Under the pieces are notes generated by a model that searched no databases, was not told the DNA's origin, and saw only the letters and a list, made by a program, of their open reading frames with translations. Below, in pieces: positions 1 to 7,917 of a stretch of 61,850 bases of DNA (its first letter is position 1; every line of letters starts with the position of its first letter). The stretch is from JBCCCJ01 sp039029315 (GTDB lineage Bacteria > Bacteroidota > Bacteroidia > J057), in contig JBCCGK010000077.1 in assembly GCA_039029315.1 (NCBI GenBank), forward strand, positions 1-61,850, read 5' to 3'. The position numbers were made by a program, and so were the translations under genes.

Positions 1-141
1 CTAAGAATTTTTAGGAGGTATTTTTTTCTCAGACAAGGCTCTTTTTTGTTCTCATAGTGGGGCTATGAGAACAAAAAAAGCTGTAGAATGAGGAAAAAAG
101 ACGCATACAAAAAATAAGTGACAGATTTTCAAACAGTCTCT
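1..141 (-). mobile_element. MITE-like element, family 1, copy A (left end cut by window edge)
   Basis: Reverse-oriented copy of a roughly 160-bp element also present at 10366-10525, 18711-18871 and 60023-60184. Its right end reads AAACAGTCTC, the inverted counterpart of the GAGACTGTTT end seen elsewhere. The centre (about 42-80) is a near-perfect hairpin: TTTTTTGTTCTCATAG, a TGGGG loop, CTATGAGAACAAAAAA. There is no coding capacity. It lies about 85 bp upstream of the sulfatase start. The outer left end is beyond the window, so a target duplication cannot be checked. Confidence 0.85.
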
Positions 142-224
142 GAGTGGCATCAATAGCATTTATCCAAATAAATATGTAACATCAAATGGATACAGCACCA
201 AGTATTACTCCAAAAAACAATCGT

Positions 225-2018
225 ATGTCGGCAAGAACAATATGGATGATAGTTCCCCTGCTATCCATTGTGTTACATGGATGCAAGTCAGAGATGAATC
301 CCACAGGCGATTCTCCCAATGTGATCATTGTGTTGATTGATGATCAGGGCTATGGGGATATTGGAGCCCATGGAAACCCTGTGATTCACACCCCGCATCT
401 GGATGAGATCTATCAACAAAGTATTCACTTTACGCAATTTCATGTATCGCCTATGTGCACGCCTACGCGAGGAGAATTGCTGACTGGACAGGATGCTTTC
501 CGAAATGGGGCTGTGTTTGTTACCCAGGGAAATTCTCATATGCACAAGGGAATCCCCACAATTGCAGATGTTTTTGCTGCAAATGGATATGCGACTGGCC
601 ATTTTGGCAAATGGCACCTGGGGGATAATTATCCCTATCGCCCGCAGGACAGGGGATTTCAGGAAACCCTCTCACATGGTGCGTGGGGTGTGACGTCCAT
701 GGTGGACTATTGGTCAAATGATTATCAAGATGATACCTATTTCCATAATGGTGAATTCAAACAATACGAGGGATTCTGCACCGACGTTTGGTTCAACGAA
801 TCGATGAAATGGATGGAAGAGCAGGCAGCCAAAAATCAACCATTCCTGACCTATCTCGCTACCAATGTGCCGCATGTGCCGCTCATCGTTGATGCTGCCT
901 ATATGCATCAGTATGATGGAAGCCTGACGAATGCCAACACCAAGGCTTTCTTTGGGATGATCACGCAGCTGGATGAAAATATGGGCAGAATGGAACAATT
1001 TCTCTCTGAAAAAGGCCTGCTAGACAATACGCTGTTCATCTTTATGTCTGACAATGGAACCGCTGGCGGGGAGCAGGTGTACAATGCCGGGATGCGTGGG
1101 AAAAAGAGAAGTTATTACGATGGCGGTCACAGGGTACCTTTCTGGCTGAGATGGCCTGCAAAAGGAATCGGTGGGGGAGGAGATATTGATGAATTGGCGT
1201 TTAGCACAGATGTGTTCCCTACTCTGATGGGATTGTGTGGATTCCAAAAGACAGACGGCTTACAATTTGATGGCGAGGATCTTTCTGAGATCATCCGGGG
1301 GAAGGAGATTGCGCTAGCGGACAGGATGAAAGTGATCTCTTATCAGGAATTGGACAAGGAAAACAGTGCCGTATTGTGGAATGCCTGGCGGCTGGTGAAT
1401 TATACGGAGTTGTACCATATTGAAGATGATCCAGGGCAGCAACAGGATGTCGCAGACAAGCATACAGACATTGTGCGTGCCATGCAGGAGTACTATGACG
1501 CGTGGTACAATGAGGTCGTTGAGATTGATAAACAGGTAGATCTCATCAGTATTGGGACAGACTATGAACCAGAAACCTTCTTGTGCTCTGCTAACTGGAC
1601 GGGGGATTATGCCGACAGTTGGAGAAATATTTTCAAAGAGCCGAACTTACAGGGCTACTACAGTCTGGAGGTAGAATCCACTGGCAAATATGAGGTGGCA
1701 TTATACCGCTGGCCCAAGGAATCCCAGCTGACATTAACGGATGATTTTTACAACATTAACATTGCCCATGATGCCACACACAACCTGCCTGGGAAGCACG
1801 CTGATGCCAGATTGCCTGCCTTGTCAGTGAAGGCTGCCAGATTGACGATCGACCAGGAGCAATTTGATCAGATAGCAGCTCCCGAAGCCACTCATGTCTC
1901 TTTTGAGCTTGATCTTCAGAAAGGTCAACTCATCAAGCTCGAAGCTGTCCTGCTGGATGAAACAGGGGAAGAATTATGTGGCGCATATTTTACCTATGTG
2001 AAAAAAATAGAAGGGTAA
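225..2018 (+). CDS. Sulfatase (arylsulfatase-like), lipoprotein
   Basis: Type I sulfatase of the alkaline-phosphatase superfamily, predicted to remove sulfate esters from organic substrates (often algal or host glycans in Bacteroidota). Numbering from the upstream ATG at 186, the sulfatase box CTPTR is at residues 91-95; its Cys is the one matured to formylglycine. LIDDQGYGD near residue 50 and SDNG near residue 285 supply metal ligands. I chose the ATG at 225 because it starts directly at MSARTIWM, a hydrophobic segment ending in a lipobox-like LHGC, implying an outer-membrane or periplasmic lipoprotein; the ATG at 186 would place 13 polar residues ahead of the signal. The C-terminal 150 residues form an accessory region I do not recognise. 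The gene stands alone, without a SusC/SusD pair in view, and a family 1 element sits just upstream. Substrate is unknown. Confidence 0.9.
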   Translation: MSARTIWMIVPLLSIVLHGCKSEMNPTGDSPNVIIVLIDDQGYGDIGAHGNPVIHTPHLDEIYQQSIHFTQFHVSPMCTPTRGELLTGQDAFRNGAVFVTQGNSHMHKGIPTIADVFAANGYATGHFGKWHLGDNYPYRPQDRGFQETLSHGAWGVTSMVDYWSNDYQDDTYFHNGEFKQYEGFCTDVWFNESMKWMEEQAAKNQPFLTYLATNVPHVPLIVDAAYMHQYDGSLTNANTKAFFGMITQLDENMGRMEQFLSEKGLLDNTLFIFMSDNGTAGGEQVYNAGMRGKKRSYYDGGHRVPFWLRWPAKGIGGGGDIDELAFSTDVFPTLMGLCGFQKTDGLQFDGEDLSEIIRGKEIALADRMKVISYQELDKENSAVLWNAWRLVNYTELYHIEDDPGQQQDVADKHTDIVRAMQEYYDAWYNEVVEIDKQVDLISIGTDYEPETFLCSANWTGDYADSWRNIFKEPNLQGYYSLEVESTGKYEVALYRWPKESQLTLTDDFYNINIAHDATHNLPGKHADARLPALSVKAARLTIDQEQFDQIAAPEATHVSFELDLQKGQLIKLEAVLLDETGEELCGAYFTYVKKIEG

Positions 2019-2040
2019 GTAAGGGGACATATTTATATTT

Positions 2041-2100
2041 GACAATCATCTTCCACCCTCTCGCTCTCCCGCCAGCGAGAGACATCAACCTACAAGGGCC
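2041..2100 (+). repeat. REP-like hairpin repeat R, copy 1
   Basis: About 60 bp, nearly identical to stretches at 38301-38375 and 50700-50775. The shared core is CCACCCTCTCGCTCTCCC followed by GCCAGCGGGAGACATCA. In the other two copies CTCCCGC and GCGGGAG form a perfect stem around CA; here the right arm is mutated to GCGAGAG. The flank TTTGACAATCATC is also shared. It is intergenic. Confidence 0.8.
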
Positions 2101-2104
2101 ATCT

Positions 2105-2245
2105 CTCTTGGGCTTGAAAGGTCGCAAGGATCGCTACACAGTTCTGCCCAGCACTGTGTTCGAAGAGCTACGCAAGTACTACTGCAAAATCCGCCAGAAA
2201 AAGGCCAGGAGGATTTTACACATTTCGTGGCCAGCCCTCATTTAG
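2105..2245 (+). pseudogene. Tyrosine recombinase (integrase) fragment
   Basis: In the frame starting at 2108 the translation reads LGLKGRKDRYTVLP followed by ELRKYY. This matches the conserved GKGxKDRxxxL segment of the catalytic domain of tyrosine recombinases (integron/XerC-D type). Only about 45 residues survive: there is no start, the catalytic HxxR and Tyr are absent, and a stop follows at 2245. It directly abuts repeat copy R1. I read it as the scar of a former mobile element. Confidence rests on this short but characteristic motif. Confidence 0.6.
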
Positions 2246-2600
2246 CCAAAATCGGACCGACGACAAACCTTTTGAGTATAGATAGGTAACCCATAAAAAT
2301 ATAATGCGAAAAACTCACACATTTTAGAACAATATATTTTTTATCTTGATATGTGTTGCAAAAATGAAATACAAAATGTATTATTGTAATATGATCGATG
2401 GCAGAGACACTTATCACCTTCCATTTCCCGAAATGCTGACAACAGAGCCACCCTTATCAGGTACACATTCGTTTCAAATTCCTCATAAGGGATATAGTCC
2501 ACATTTTTCAATGTTACCCATTATTCAAGCCCGAAACTTGAACACTTGATAGGGTCGAGAACAGAATTACAATCATTGATCTATGGGCATAGGAGTAGAA
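2246..2600. other. Non-coding, AT-rich spacer
   Basis: No convincing gene or structure was seen between the integrase fragment and the family 2 element. Short open frames here lack recognisable features. Confidence 0.5.
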
Positions 2601-2608
2601 ATAAAAAT

Positions 2609-2750
2609 GGTTCTTTGACAAAAGTTGTGAAAGAAGCATTCTGGGATGGTGGGTTGTTTCTCCTGCAGAAGAAACGGGACTTGTGGGGAAGAAGTCATAA
2701 GCGAGCAAGAGAGGGTTGATTACCAGCTCCACCAAAATTGTCAAAGCACC
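2609..2750 (+). mobile_element. MITE-like element, family 2, with 8-bp target duplication
   Basis: The ends are imperfect inverted repeats: GGTTCTTTGACAA at 2609 and, on the other strand, GGTGCTTTGACAA ending at 2750. Both sides are flanked by ATAAAAAT (2601-2608 and 2751-2758), an 8-bp target duplication. The interior (about 2641-2705, containing TTGTTTCTCCTGCAG and AGAAACGGGACTTG) is shared with the element at 18162-18290 and the core copy at 50611-50685. It carries no transposase. Confidence 0.8.
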
Positions 2751-2841
2751 ATAAAAATTAACATATCCACATATTTATGCTTGGAGAGGAGATCCTATAT
2801 GTTGGGATTTCCTCTTTTTTTCATTCGCTCACTTCCTGTAC

Positions 2842-3282
2842 TTATTCCAGATTGCTTTTGTTGATCAATTGATAGGCTTTGGGGGAATGTCCTGTCCCGC
2901 GTTTGAATGCAGCTGAAAAAGTCGGCAAGCTGGTATAGCCTACTTTCAGACAGACCTGACTCACTGACTCTCCTTGTTTGAGTAAGGGTTTGGCTTTCTC
3001 GATCCGAACATCTCTCAAATATTGCCGGGGCGTGATGCCATAGACTCGCTGGAAGATTCGGATAAAATGAAACCGGGACATACAGGCCGCATCAGCCATC
3101 TCGTTCACCCCTATTTTCTCCCCATGATGGGTTACAATAAAAGCTTTGGATTGCCTGATCAAGGCATATTGATAGGCTGGAAGGCCATAGACTTTACTGA
3201 TTCGTTCGACTTCTTGTTCGTAGAAGGTTTTGGAAGGGTAATTCATGCCAAAAGAAGAGACTGATTGCCAGATTTGAATCAA
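2842..3282 (-). CDS. AraC/XylS-family transcriptional regulator (short)
   Basis: A 146-residue DNA-binding protein. Residues about 45-140 form the double helix-turn-helix of AraC/XylS proteins: IGVNEMADAACMSRFHFIRIF, then a linker, then VSQVCLKVGYTSLPTFSAAFKRGTGHSP. The N-terminal 40 residues are too short for a ligand-binding domain, so it is a stand-alone AraC domain or responds through a partner. An alternative start at Met13 (base 3246) is possible. It lies just upstream, in the same direction, of the FtsX-like permease (3340-5739 is downstream of nothing else on this strand), but the 57-bp spacing is on the permease's 3' side, so co-regulation is not implied. Target genes are unknown. 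Confidence 0.85.
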   Translation of the reverse strand: MIQIWQSVSSFGMNYPSKTFYEQEVERISKVYGLPAYQYALIRQSKAFIVTHHGEKIGVNEMADAACMSRFHFIRIFQRVYGITPRQYLRDVRIEKAKPLLKQGESVSQVCLKVGYTSLPTFSAAFKRGTGHSPKAYQLINKSNLE

Positions 3283-3339
3283 GGTAACATCCTCATTTCA
3301 AATTCGGAAATCAGAATAGGAATGATTCAAGAATCTTCC

Positions 3340-5739
3340 TCATTCATCCCGAAGGGCATCAACGGGATTGATGCTTGCTGTTTTGAGGGCATGATAGCCA
3401 CTAATTAAGACAGTAAACAAGCATACACTCACCCAAACCAGCACAAATAGGCCAATATTCATATCTGTCCGAAAAGCAAAGTTTTCCAGCCAGTCCTGCA
3501 AAAACCACCAGCCGAACCCGAAGCCAGGCAGGGCAGCGAGCAAGAGCAAGTAGAGGAATGGTTTTGTCATCAATAGCAGCAGATCTGTTCTGTTGGCTCC
3601 CAGGACTTTTCGGATGCCGATTTCCTTGGTTCGTTGTGCTGTCAGAAAGGAAGCCAATCCAAATAACCCTAAAAAAGCGATACAAATCGTGATCAGAGAG
3701 AAAGCAAAAAAGATATGTGCCCGGATCTGATCTGATTCGTATTCTTCCTGAAGCACCTCATTGAGAACATACAAATCAAAGGGGATTTCAGGAAAATGTT
3801 GCTGCCAGATCTGCGCCAATTCTTCGGTTCCATCTATAGGATTTCCTTCCAATTGCAGCATAAACATCCCCATCCGCCTACCTGTAAATCGATAGAGCTG
3901 CGGCTGTATGGGACTGTGTAGAGAGCTTTCGTGATAATCTTCTATGACTCCAATAATTCGCATAAAATTGGGATTCCCCTGTCCGCCCAGGCGTACTTTG
4001 GTTCCCAGGACATCCTCTAGACCAAAATGTCTGACAAATGTCTGATTGACGATCGCACTCTGCGTGGTATCAGTCGGATAGGCAGGAGAAAACGCCCGCC
4101 CTTCTACAAGTTGGATATCCATGGTCTCCAGAAAATGTTCATCGATCTGCCCTCGACGAACATTTTCCTGTTGCGGTCCTTCTGGCGTTTCTACACTCAA
4201 GGGCCCGCGGATCATGTTTCCTCCTCCAGGCAAAAAGGAGGTCTGGCAAAATCTAGCGATGCGAGGGCTTTCCTCAAGCTGTTCCGTCAGGCTCGCCAAG
4301 GATGCTCGACGGTTTGGTGGAAGTTCGAACGCGACCATCTGTCGTTGCTCAAAGCCTAGATCCTTATCTCGCATATAGGTGAGTTGGGTGGAAATCATGC
4401 CAGTGCTGACCAGGACAAACAAAACCACCACAAATTGTAATCCTACCAAAAATGTTCGAATGGGAATTCGATGTTTGCCAGTGTTGTCTTTGCCCCTGAT
4501 CACATCGACAGGCTGAAAAGAGGAGAGATACAGTGCTGGATAGGCCCCACCTAGAAGTACCATTCCGACGAATATGCACAACATGCCTATCAGGATAGGT
4601 ATTTGCCACAGATCACCTGCTGCCAGGGATAAACCCAACCAATAATTGACTGCCAAGACTGCTGGATTCACCAACAAGATGCCCACAAGAAAAGCCAGAA
4701 AGATAAAGAGGAATGATTCTCCGAAATAGCGGACAAGCAATTGCTGCCTGCTGGATCCCAATACTTTTCGAAGACCGATCTCTTTGGCTTCTCGACTGCT
4801 CTGGGCTATGGTAAGATTGACATAACTGATCAGGGCAATCAGCAGCAACAACAAACCAATCGCTCCGAAGGTATACAGATAGTCTTGACCTTCTGTTTCA
4901 TCAAAATGAATCTGCAGGAGAGGCAACAGGCGGTGATCCGCTTTCTTTAAGACAGGTTCCCGTTGTGGGTCCAGATATCTTCCATAGATCGAGGAAAGCT
5001 TCCGGGCAAAAGTATCTGCTTGGACAGCAGGATTCAGCAAAACATAGGTGGAAAAATTGAAAGAATTGAAATACGCATCTCCTAAGCCCGGATCAGTTGT
5101 AGCCGAAATCAGTGCTTTTGGTCGCCAATGGGAATTATCCGGCCAATCCTTATATACAGCTGTGACGATGAGTTGTAAGTCTCCCTCTATCAAAGCAGAT
5201 ACAGGAGTAGGGCTTCGTAGAATTTGCCCTAGCGGATCAGCTTCTCCAAAGATTTGGAGAGCCAAACTTTCTGATAAGACAATACTATTGGGAGATGTGA
5301 GCGCCTTGGCAGGATTGCCTTGTATCCAATCAAAGCTGAATATCTCTACCACATTCGAATCTGCAGCATAAATCTCATCTGTTTGAAATTGTTTGTCGCC
5401 TAGCTCAAATCTGATTCGTTCTGACCGGAATAAGGGAAAGACGCGCATGATCGATTGTATCTGCGGATAATCCTGCTGGATCAAGGGAGCTAGATTTCCT
5501 GGTACACCTCCCCAGCTGACATCTATGACTCTTTCTACCGTATGAATCTTTGTGGTCTCAATCCGATAGATCCGATCTGCTTGCTTGTTGTGCGCATCAA
5601 AGGTCAATTCAAATTGCATATACAACAAGATGATCAGAGCGGTCCCAATCCCTATTCCCAAAGCGGATATGTTGAGAAGTGAATACAAGGGTTGGCGTTT
5701 CATCTTTCGCCAAAGGATGAGAAGGTAGTTAACAAACAT
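3340..5739 (-). CDS. ABC transporter permease, FtsX/MacB type
   Basis: A 799-residue membrane protein of the MacB/FtsX permease family common in Bacteroidota. The N-terminus has LWRKMKRQPLYSLLNISALG with the first transmembrane helix, followed by a periplasmic MacB-like core domain (about 45-270), three helices with the FtsX motif EIGLRKVLGSSRQQLL (about 320), a second periplasmic domain, and a second FtsX module with EIGIRKVLGANRTDLL near residue 690. This tandem duplicated layout is normal for the family. Such permeases usually work with a separate ATPase in mechanotransmission or export across the envelope; no ATPase is adjacent, so its partner must be encoded elsewhere. It lies in the same direction and 88 bp downstream of the M56 gene. 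Confidence 0.9.
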   Translation of the reverse strand: MFVNYLLILWRKMKRQPLYSLLNISALGIGIGTALIILLYMQFELTFDAHNKQADRIYRIETTKIHTVERVIDVSWGGVPGNLAPLIQQDYPQIQSIMRVFPLFRSERIRFELGDKQFQTDEIYAADSNVVEIFSFDWIQGNPAKALTSPNSIVLSESLALQIFGEADPLGQILRSPTPVSALIEGDLQLIVTAVYKDWPDNSHWRPKALISATTDPGLGDAYFNSFNFSTYVLLNPAVQADTFARKLSSIYGRYLDPQREPVLKKADHRLLPLLQIHFDETEGQDYLYTFGAIGLLLLLIALISYVNLTIAQSSREAKEIGLRKVLGSSRQQLLVRYFGESFLFIFLAFLVGILLVNPAVLAVNYWLGLSLAAGDLWQIPILIGMLCIFVGMVLLGGAYPALYLSSFQPVDVIRGKDNTGKHRIPIRTFLVGLQFVVVLFVLVSTGMISTQLTYMRDKDLGFEQRQMVAFELPPNRRASLASLTEQLEESPRIARFCQTSFLPGGGNMIRGPLSVETPEGPQQENVRRGQIDEHFLETMDIQLVEGRAFSPAYPTDTTQSAIVNQTFVRHFGLEDVLGTKVRLGGQGNPNFMRIIGVIEDYHESSLHSPIQPQLYRFTGRRMGMFMLQLEGNPIDGTEELAQIWQQHFPEIPFDLYVLNEVLQEEYESDQIRAHIFFAFSLITICIAFLGLFGLASFLTAQRTKEIGIRKVLGANRTDLLLLMTKPFLYLLLLAALPGFGFGWWFLQDWLENFAFRTDMNIGLFVLVWVSVCLFTVLISGYHALKTASINPVDALRDE

Positions 5740-5826
5740 GAATACGATTATGTGGCTGAGGATTGAATATGTATCTAAATAGAAATGGACATGGACTTGT
5801 TTGGCACAACCCCTTTCAATGAGTAC

Positions 5827-7008
5827 TTATCCATACACATCTGGTTCAAAATCCTCTCCTTTCTTTCTGTGTTTATAGTGCTTCTTCTCAAACGGTCGCT
5901 GTTCTTCTTCCCTGCCATGCTGTTCCTGAGCATCTGAGTCATGCTGATCACGATCCTTAGCAGTATGAGACGTTTCACCATCTTGATCATTGTTGTGAGG
6001 CTTCTCGTATTCTTCCCCTTTAAGTTCACCTTCCTCAGTGCTTTCTCCCTGATGTCTGCTATCTGTATCTTTCACAGAAACGGGCTGGGGAACCGCAGTC
6101 TGTTTGAGTCCTTGATTTTGCTCGCTTGTCTGCGCGCTTATTTTGTTGGTGAAGAGAACGGCAAGCCCAATCAGTAGTGGAAATACAGCGAGTTGTTTGA
6201 GCACAATCTTGGGTTTGGATTGGGACATGCTCATCATTAACAATCTTTTTTTGGTAAGTGAATAATTGAAAGAGGTGGCGAGATAGGTAGTGGTGGCCGA
6301 TCCTGCTCTGCTCAACAAAAGTTTCTGATAATCAGAAATACTTGTATGCTGGTGAATGGTAGCCTGATCTGCCAGAAATTCATGATTGAGACGAATGGCT
6401 TTCTTCAAAAAGATCAGGCAAGGGTTGAACCAAAACAGAAGCTGAAGCAACTCAACCAACAAGATATCAAGGGTATGTCGTTGAGACACATGGGCCAACT
6501 CATGTGTCAGCAGAGCGGGTTCGATCCGATTGTCCATATACTCCTCCTCATGAATGAAAATATAATTCAGAAAAGTATGTGGCAGGACTGGTTCAGGGAT
6601 CAGGACCAGTTGAGCTGTTTGATGAACTACTGTCGGATGGGTCCTGATGGTGCGAATCATGCCCATCAGATTTCTCCCAAAACGAAACAGGAGAATCATC
6701 ATGACTAACAGATAGATCCCTCCCCATATCACCATCCTTTCACGCAGCCATCCCAAGCCAGTGAAAATACTTGAAACGGCTGTATCCATACCCATAAAGT
6801 CCCCCTCCAGCTGTACCCTCTGTTCGACCATATCTTGTGGCTGGGCGTCCAGTGGAATCGTATACAATGGGATAAGAAGGGAAAACATCACTCCCCCCAA
6901 CAGATAGAACCGATTGAAGCGGTGCATCTTTTCTCGTTCCAGAAAGAGAAAATAGAAGGCCAGCAACAGCCCCAGACAAAGGATGGATTTCAGTAGGTAG
7001 ATGATCAT
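5827..7008 (-). CDS. M56-family (BlaR1-like) membrane metallopeptidase with His/acidic tail
   Basis: A 393-residue BlaR1/MecR1-type antirepressor candidate. Transmembrane helices are at about 1-22, 33-50, 93-110 and 270-290. The gluzincin site HELAH is at 169-173, with NHEFLAD downstream supplying the third ligand region. In the family, activation of this protease leads to cleavage of a BlaI-type repressor, and the immediate upstream gene is such a repressor, overlapping by 4 bp. No penicillin-binding sensor domain follows the last helix. Instead the final 85 residues or so are extremely hydrophilic, rich in Glu, Asp, Lys and His (for example KKHYKHRKKGEDFE), which could bind metal or be disordered; this is inference. 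Confidence 0.88.
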   Translation of the reverse strand: MIIYLLKSILCLGLLLAFYFLFLEREKMHRFNRFYLLGGVMFSLLIPLYTIPLDAQPQDMVEQRVQLEGDFMGMDTAVSSIFTGLGWLRERMVIWGGIYLLVMMILLFRFGRNLMGMIRTIRTHPTVVHQTAQLVLIPEPVLPHTFLNYIFIHEEEYMDNRIEPALLTHELAHVSQRHTLDILLVELLQLLFWFNPCLIFLKKAIRLNHEFLADQATIHQHTSISDYQKLLLSRAGSATTTYLATSFNYSLTKKRLLMMSMSQSKPKIVLKQLAVFPLLIGLAVLFTNKISAQTSEQNQGLKQTAVPQPVSVKDTDSRHQGESTEEGELKGEEYEKPHNNDQDGETSHTAKDRDQHDSDAQEQHGREEEQRPFEKKHYKHRKKGEDFEPDVYG

Positions 7009-7376
7009 TCTTCCTGTTTTTTGATTTGGTCATCGATGAGCTTGCGCAATTCCTCCAATTCTTCGGTACTCATATCAATCCTGCTGGTAAAAAAGGAAGC
7101 AAATTGGGAAGCAGAATTGTTGAAGAACTGCTTGATCAATTGATTCATATGGGAAGAAAAATAGTCTTCCTTTTTCACCAGAGGATAGTATTCTCTGGAT
7201 TTGCCATACAGCGTATACGCCACAAATCCCTTGGTAGTCATGCGCTTCAGCAAAGTCGCAACTGTCGTGGTTGCTGGCTTGGGATCGGGATAAGCATCCA
7301 GCAAATCTTTCATGAAAGCCTTTTCGAGGCTCCAGAGATATTGCATCAGCTGTTCTTCGGTTTTGGATAACTTCAC
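7005..7376 (-). CDS. BlaI/MecI-family transcriptional repressor (copy 1)
   Basis: A 123-residue winged-helix repressor. The N-terminal domain reads LSKTEEQLMQYLWSLEKAF and the recognition region TTTVATLLKRMTTKGFVAY, followed by a C-terminal dimerisation helix. I place the start at GTG 7376 because this aligns exactly, in length and position, with the ATG of its paralogue at 7546 (KLSKTEEQ against ELPKSEEQ); the open frame extends further upstream but into the operator region. It overlaps the downstream M56 gene by 4 bp. TGTAGA half-sites overlap its start codon, suggesting autorepression. Confidence 0.88.
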   Translation of the reverse strand: MKLSKTEEQLMQYLWSLEKAFMKDLLDAYPDPKPATTTVATLLKRMTTKGFVAYTLYGKSREYYPLVKKEDYFSSHMNQLIKQFFNNSASQFASFFTSRIDMSTEELEELRKLIDDQIKKQEE

Positions 7377-7377
7377 C

Positions 7378-7547
7378 TCTACAACATTAGAGTTTATTCT
7401 ACAAACATAGAGCAAAGATAAAAAAGTTGCCTGAAGAGGCAAATTTTTTTGCCCGCTCCATTGTCGGAAACTTCTAAGCAAGTAATGAATTTTGATATTT
7501 GTAGAATTATTTCTATAATTGTAGAAATTCAACGACAAATGTAGAAT
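7378..7547. promoter_or_regulatory. Shared operator/promoter region between two divergent blaI genes
   Basis: This 170-bp divergent region contains repeated TTGTAGAA-type half-sites: TCTACAAC 7378-7385 (at the left start codon), TTCTACAA 7397-7404, TTGTAGAA 7499-7506, TTCTATAA 7511-7518, TTGTAGAA 7519-7526 and ATGTAGAA 7539-7546 (running into the right ATG). 7499-7518 forms an imperfect dyad. BlaI/MecI repressors are known to bind TACA/TGTA-containing dyads. Assignment as their operator is inference from position, repetition and family knowledge. Confidence 0.6.
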
Positions 7548-7917
7548 GGAGCTGCCAAAATCAGAAGAACAACTTATGAACCATTTGTGGGTGCTGGGGG
7601 AAGCATTTATGAAAGACTTGATTGCCGCATATCCCGATCCGAAACCTGCTGCCAGTACCATCGCAACTCATCTGAAGCGCTTGCAGAACAAACAGGCTGT
7701 TGGTTATAAGACGTATGGCAGTGTCAGGGCCTACTATCCCTTGATCAGCAAGCAAACCTATTTTTCGGGACGATTCCGCAGGACGCTCAAAACTTTTTTT
7801 GGAGGGTCGGTGGCACAATTTGCCTCATTCTTCGCCAAGGATAGTGATCTGACTGATGAGGAGTTGGAAACACTCAGACATATGATTGAACAACAAATTG
7901 AAGACAGAAAGAAATGA
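7546..7917 (+). CDS. BlaI/MecI-family transcriptional repressor (copy 2)
   Basis: A 123-residue winged-helix repressor, clearly paralogous to the divergent copy ending at 7005 (shared AFMKDL, AYPDPKPA, QFASFF segments and identical length). The helix-turn-helix lies in the first 70 residues; the C-terminal helix with EELETLRHMIEQQIE mediates dimerisation in this family. The ATG overlaps a TGTAGAA half-site. It overlaps the M56 gene that follows by 4 bp (ATGA), so the pair is translationally coupled. The target genes outside the operon are unknown. Confidence 0.9.
   Translation: MELPKSEEQLMNHLWVLGEAFMKDLIAAYPDPKPAASTIATHLKRLQNKQAVGYKTYGSVRAYYPLISKQTYFSGRFRRTLKTFFGGSVAQFASFFAKDSDLTDEELETLRHMIEQQIEDRKK

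Noticed and set aside
7005..7661. Long form of BlaI copy 1 starting at 7661
   Set aside because: The extra residues translate the operator region and part of the divergent gene; GTG 7376 matches the paralogue's length exactly.
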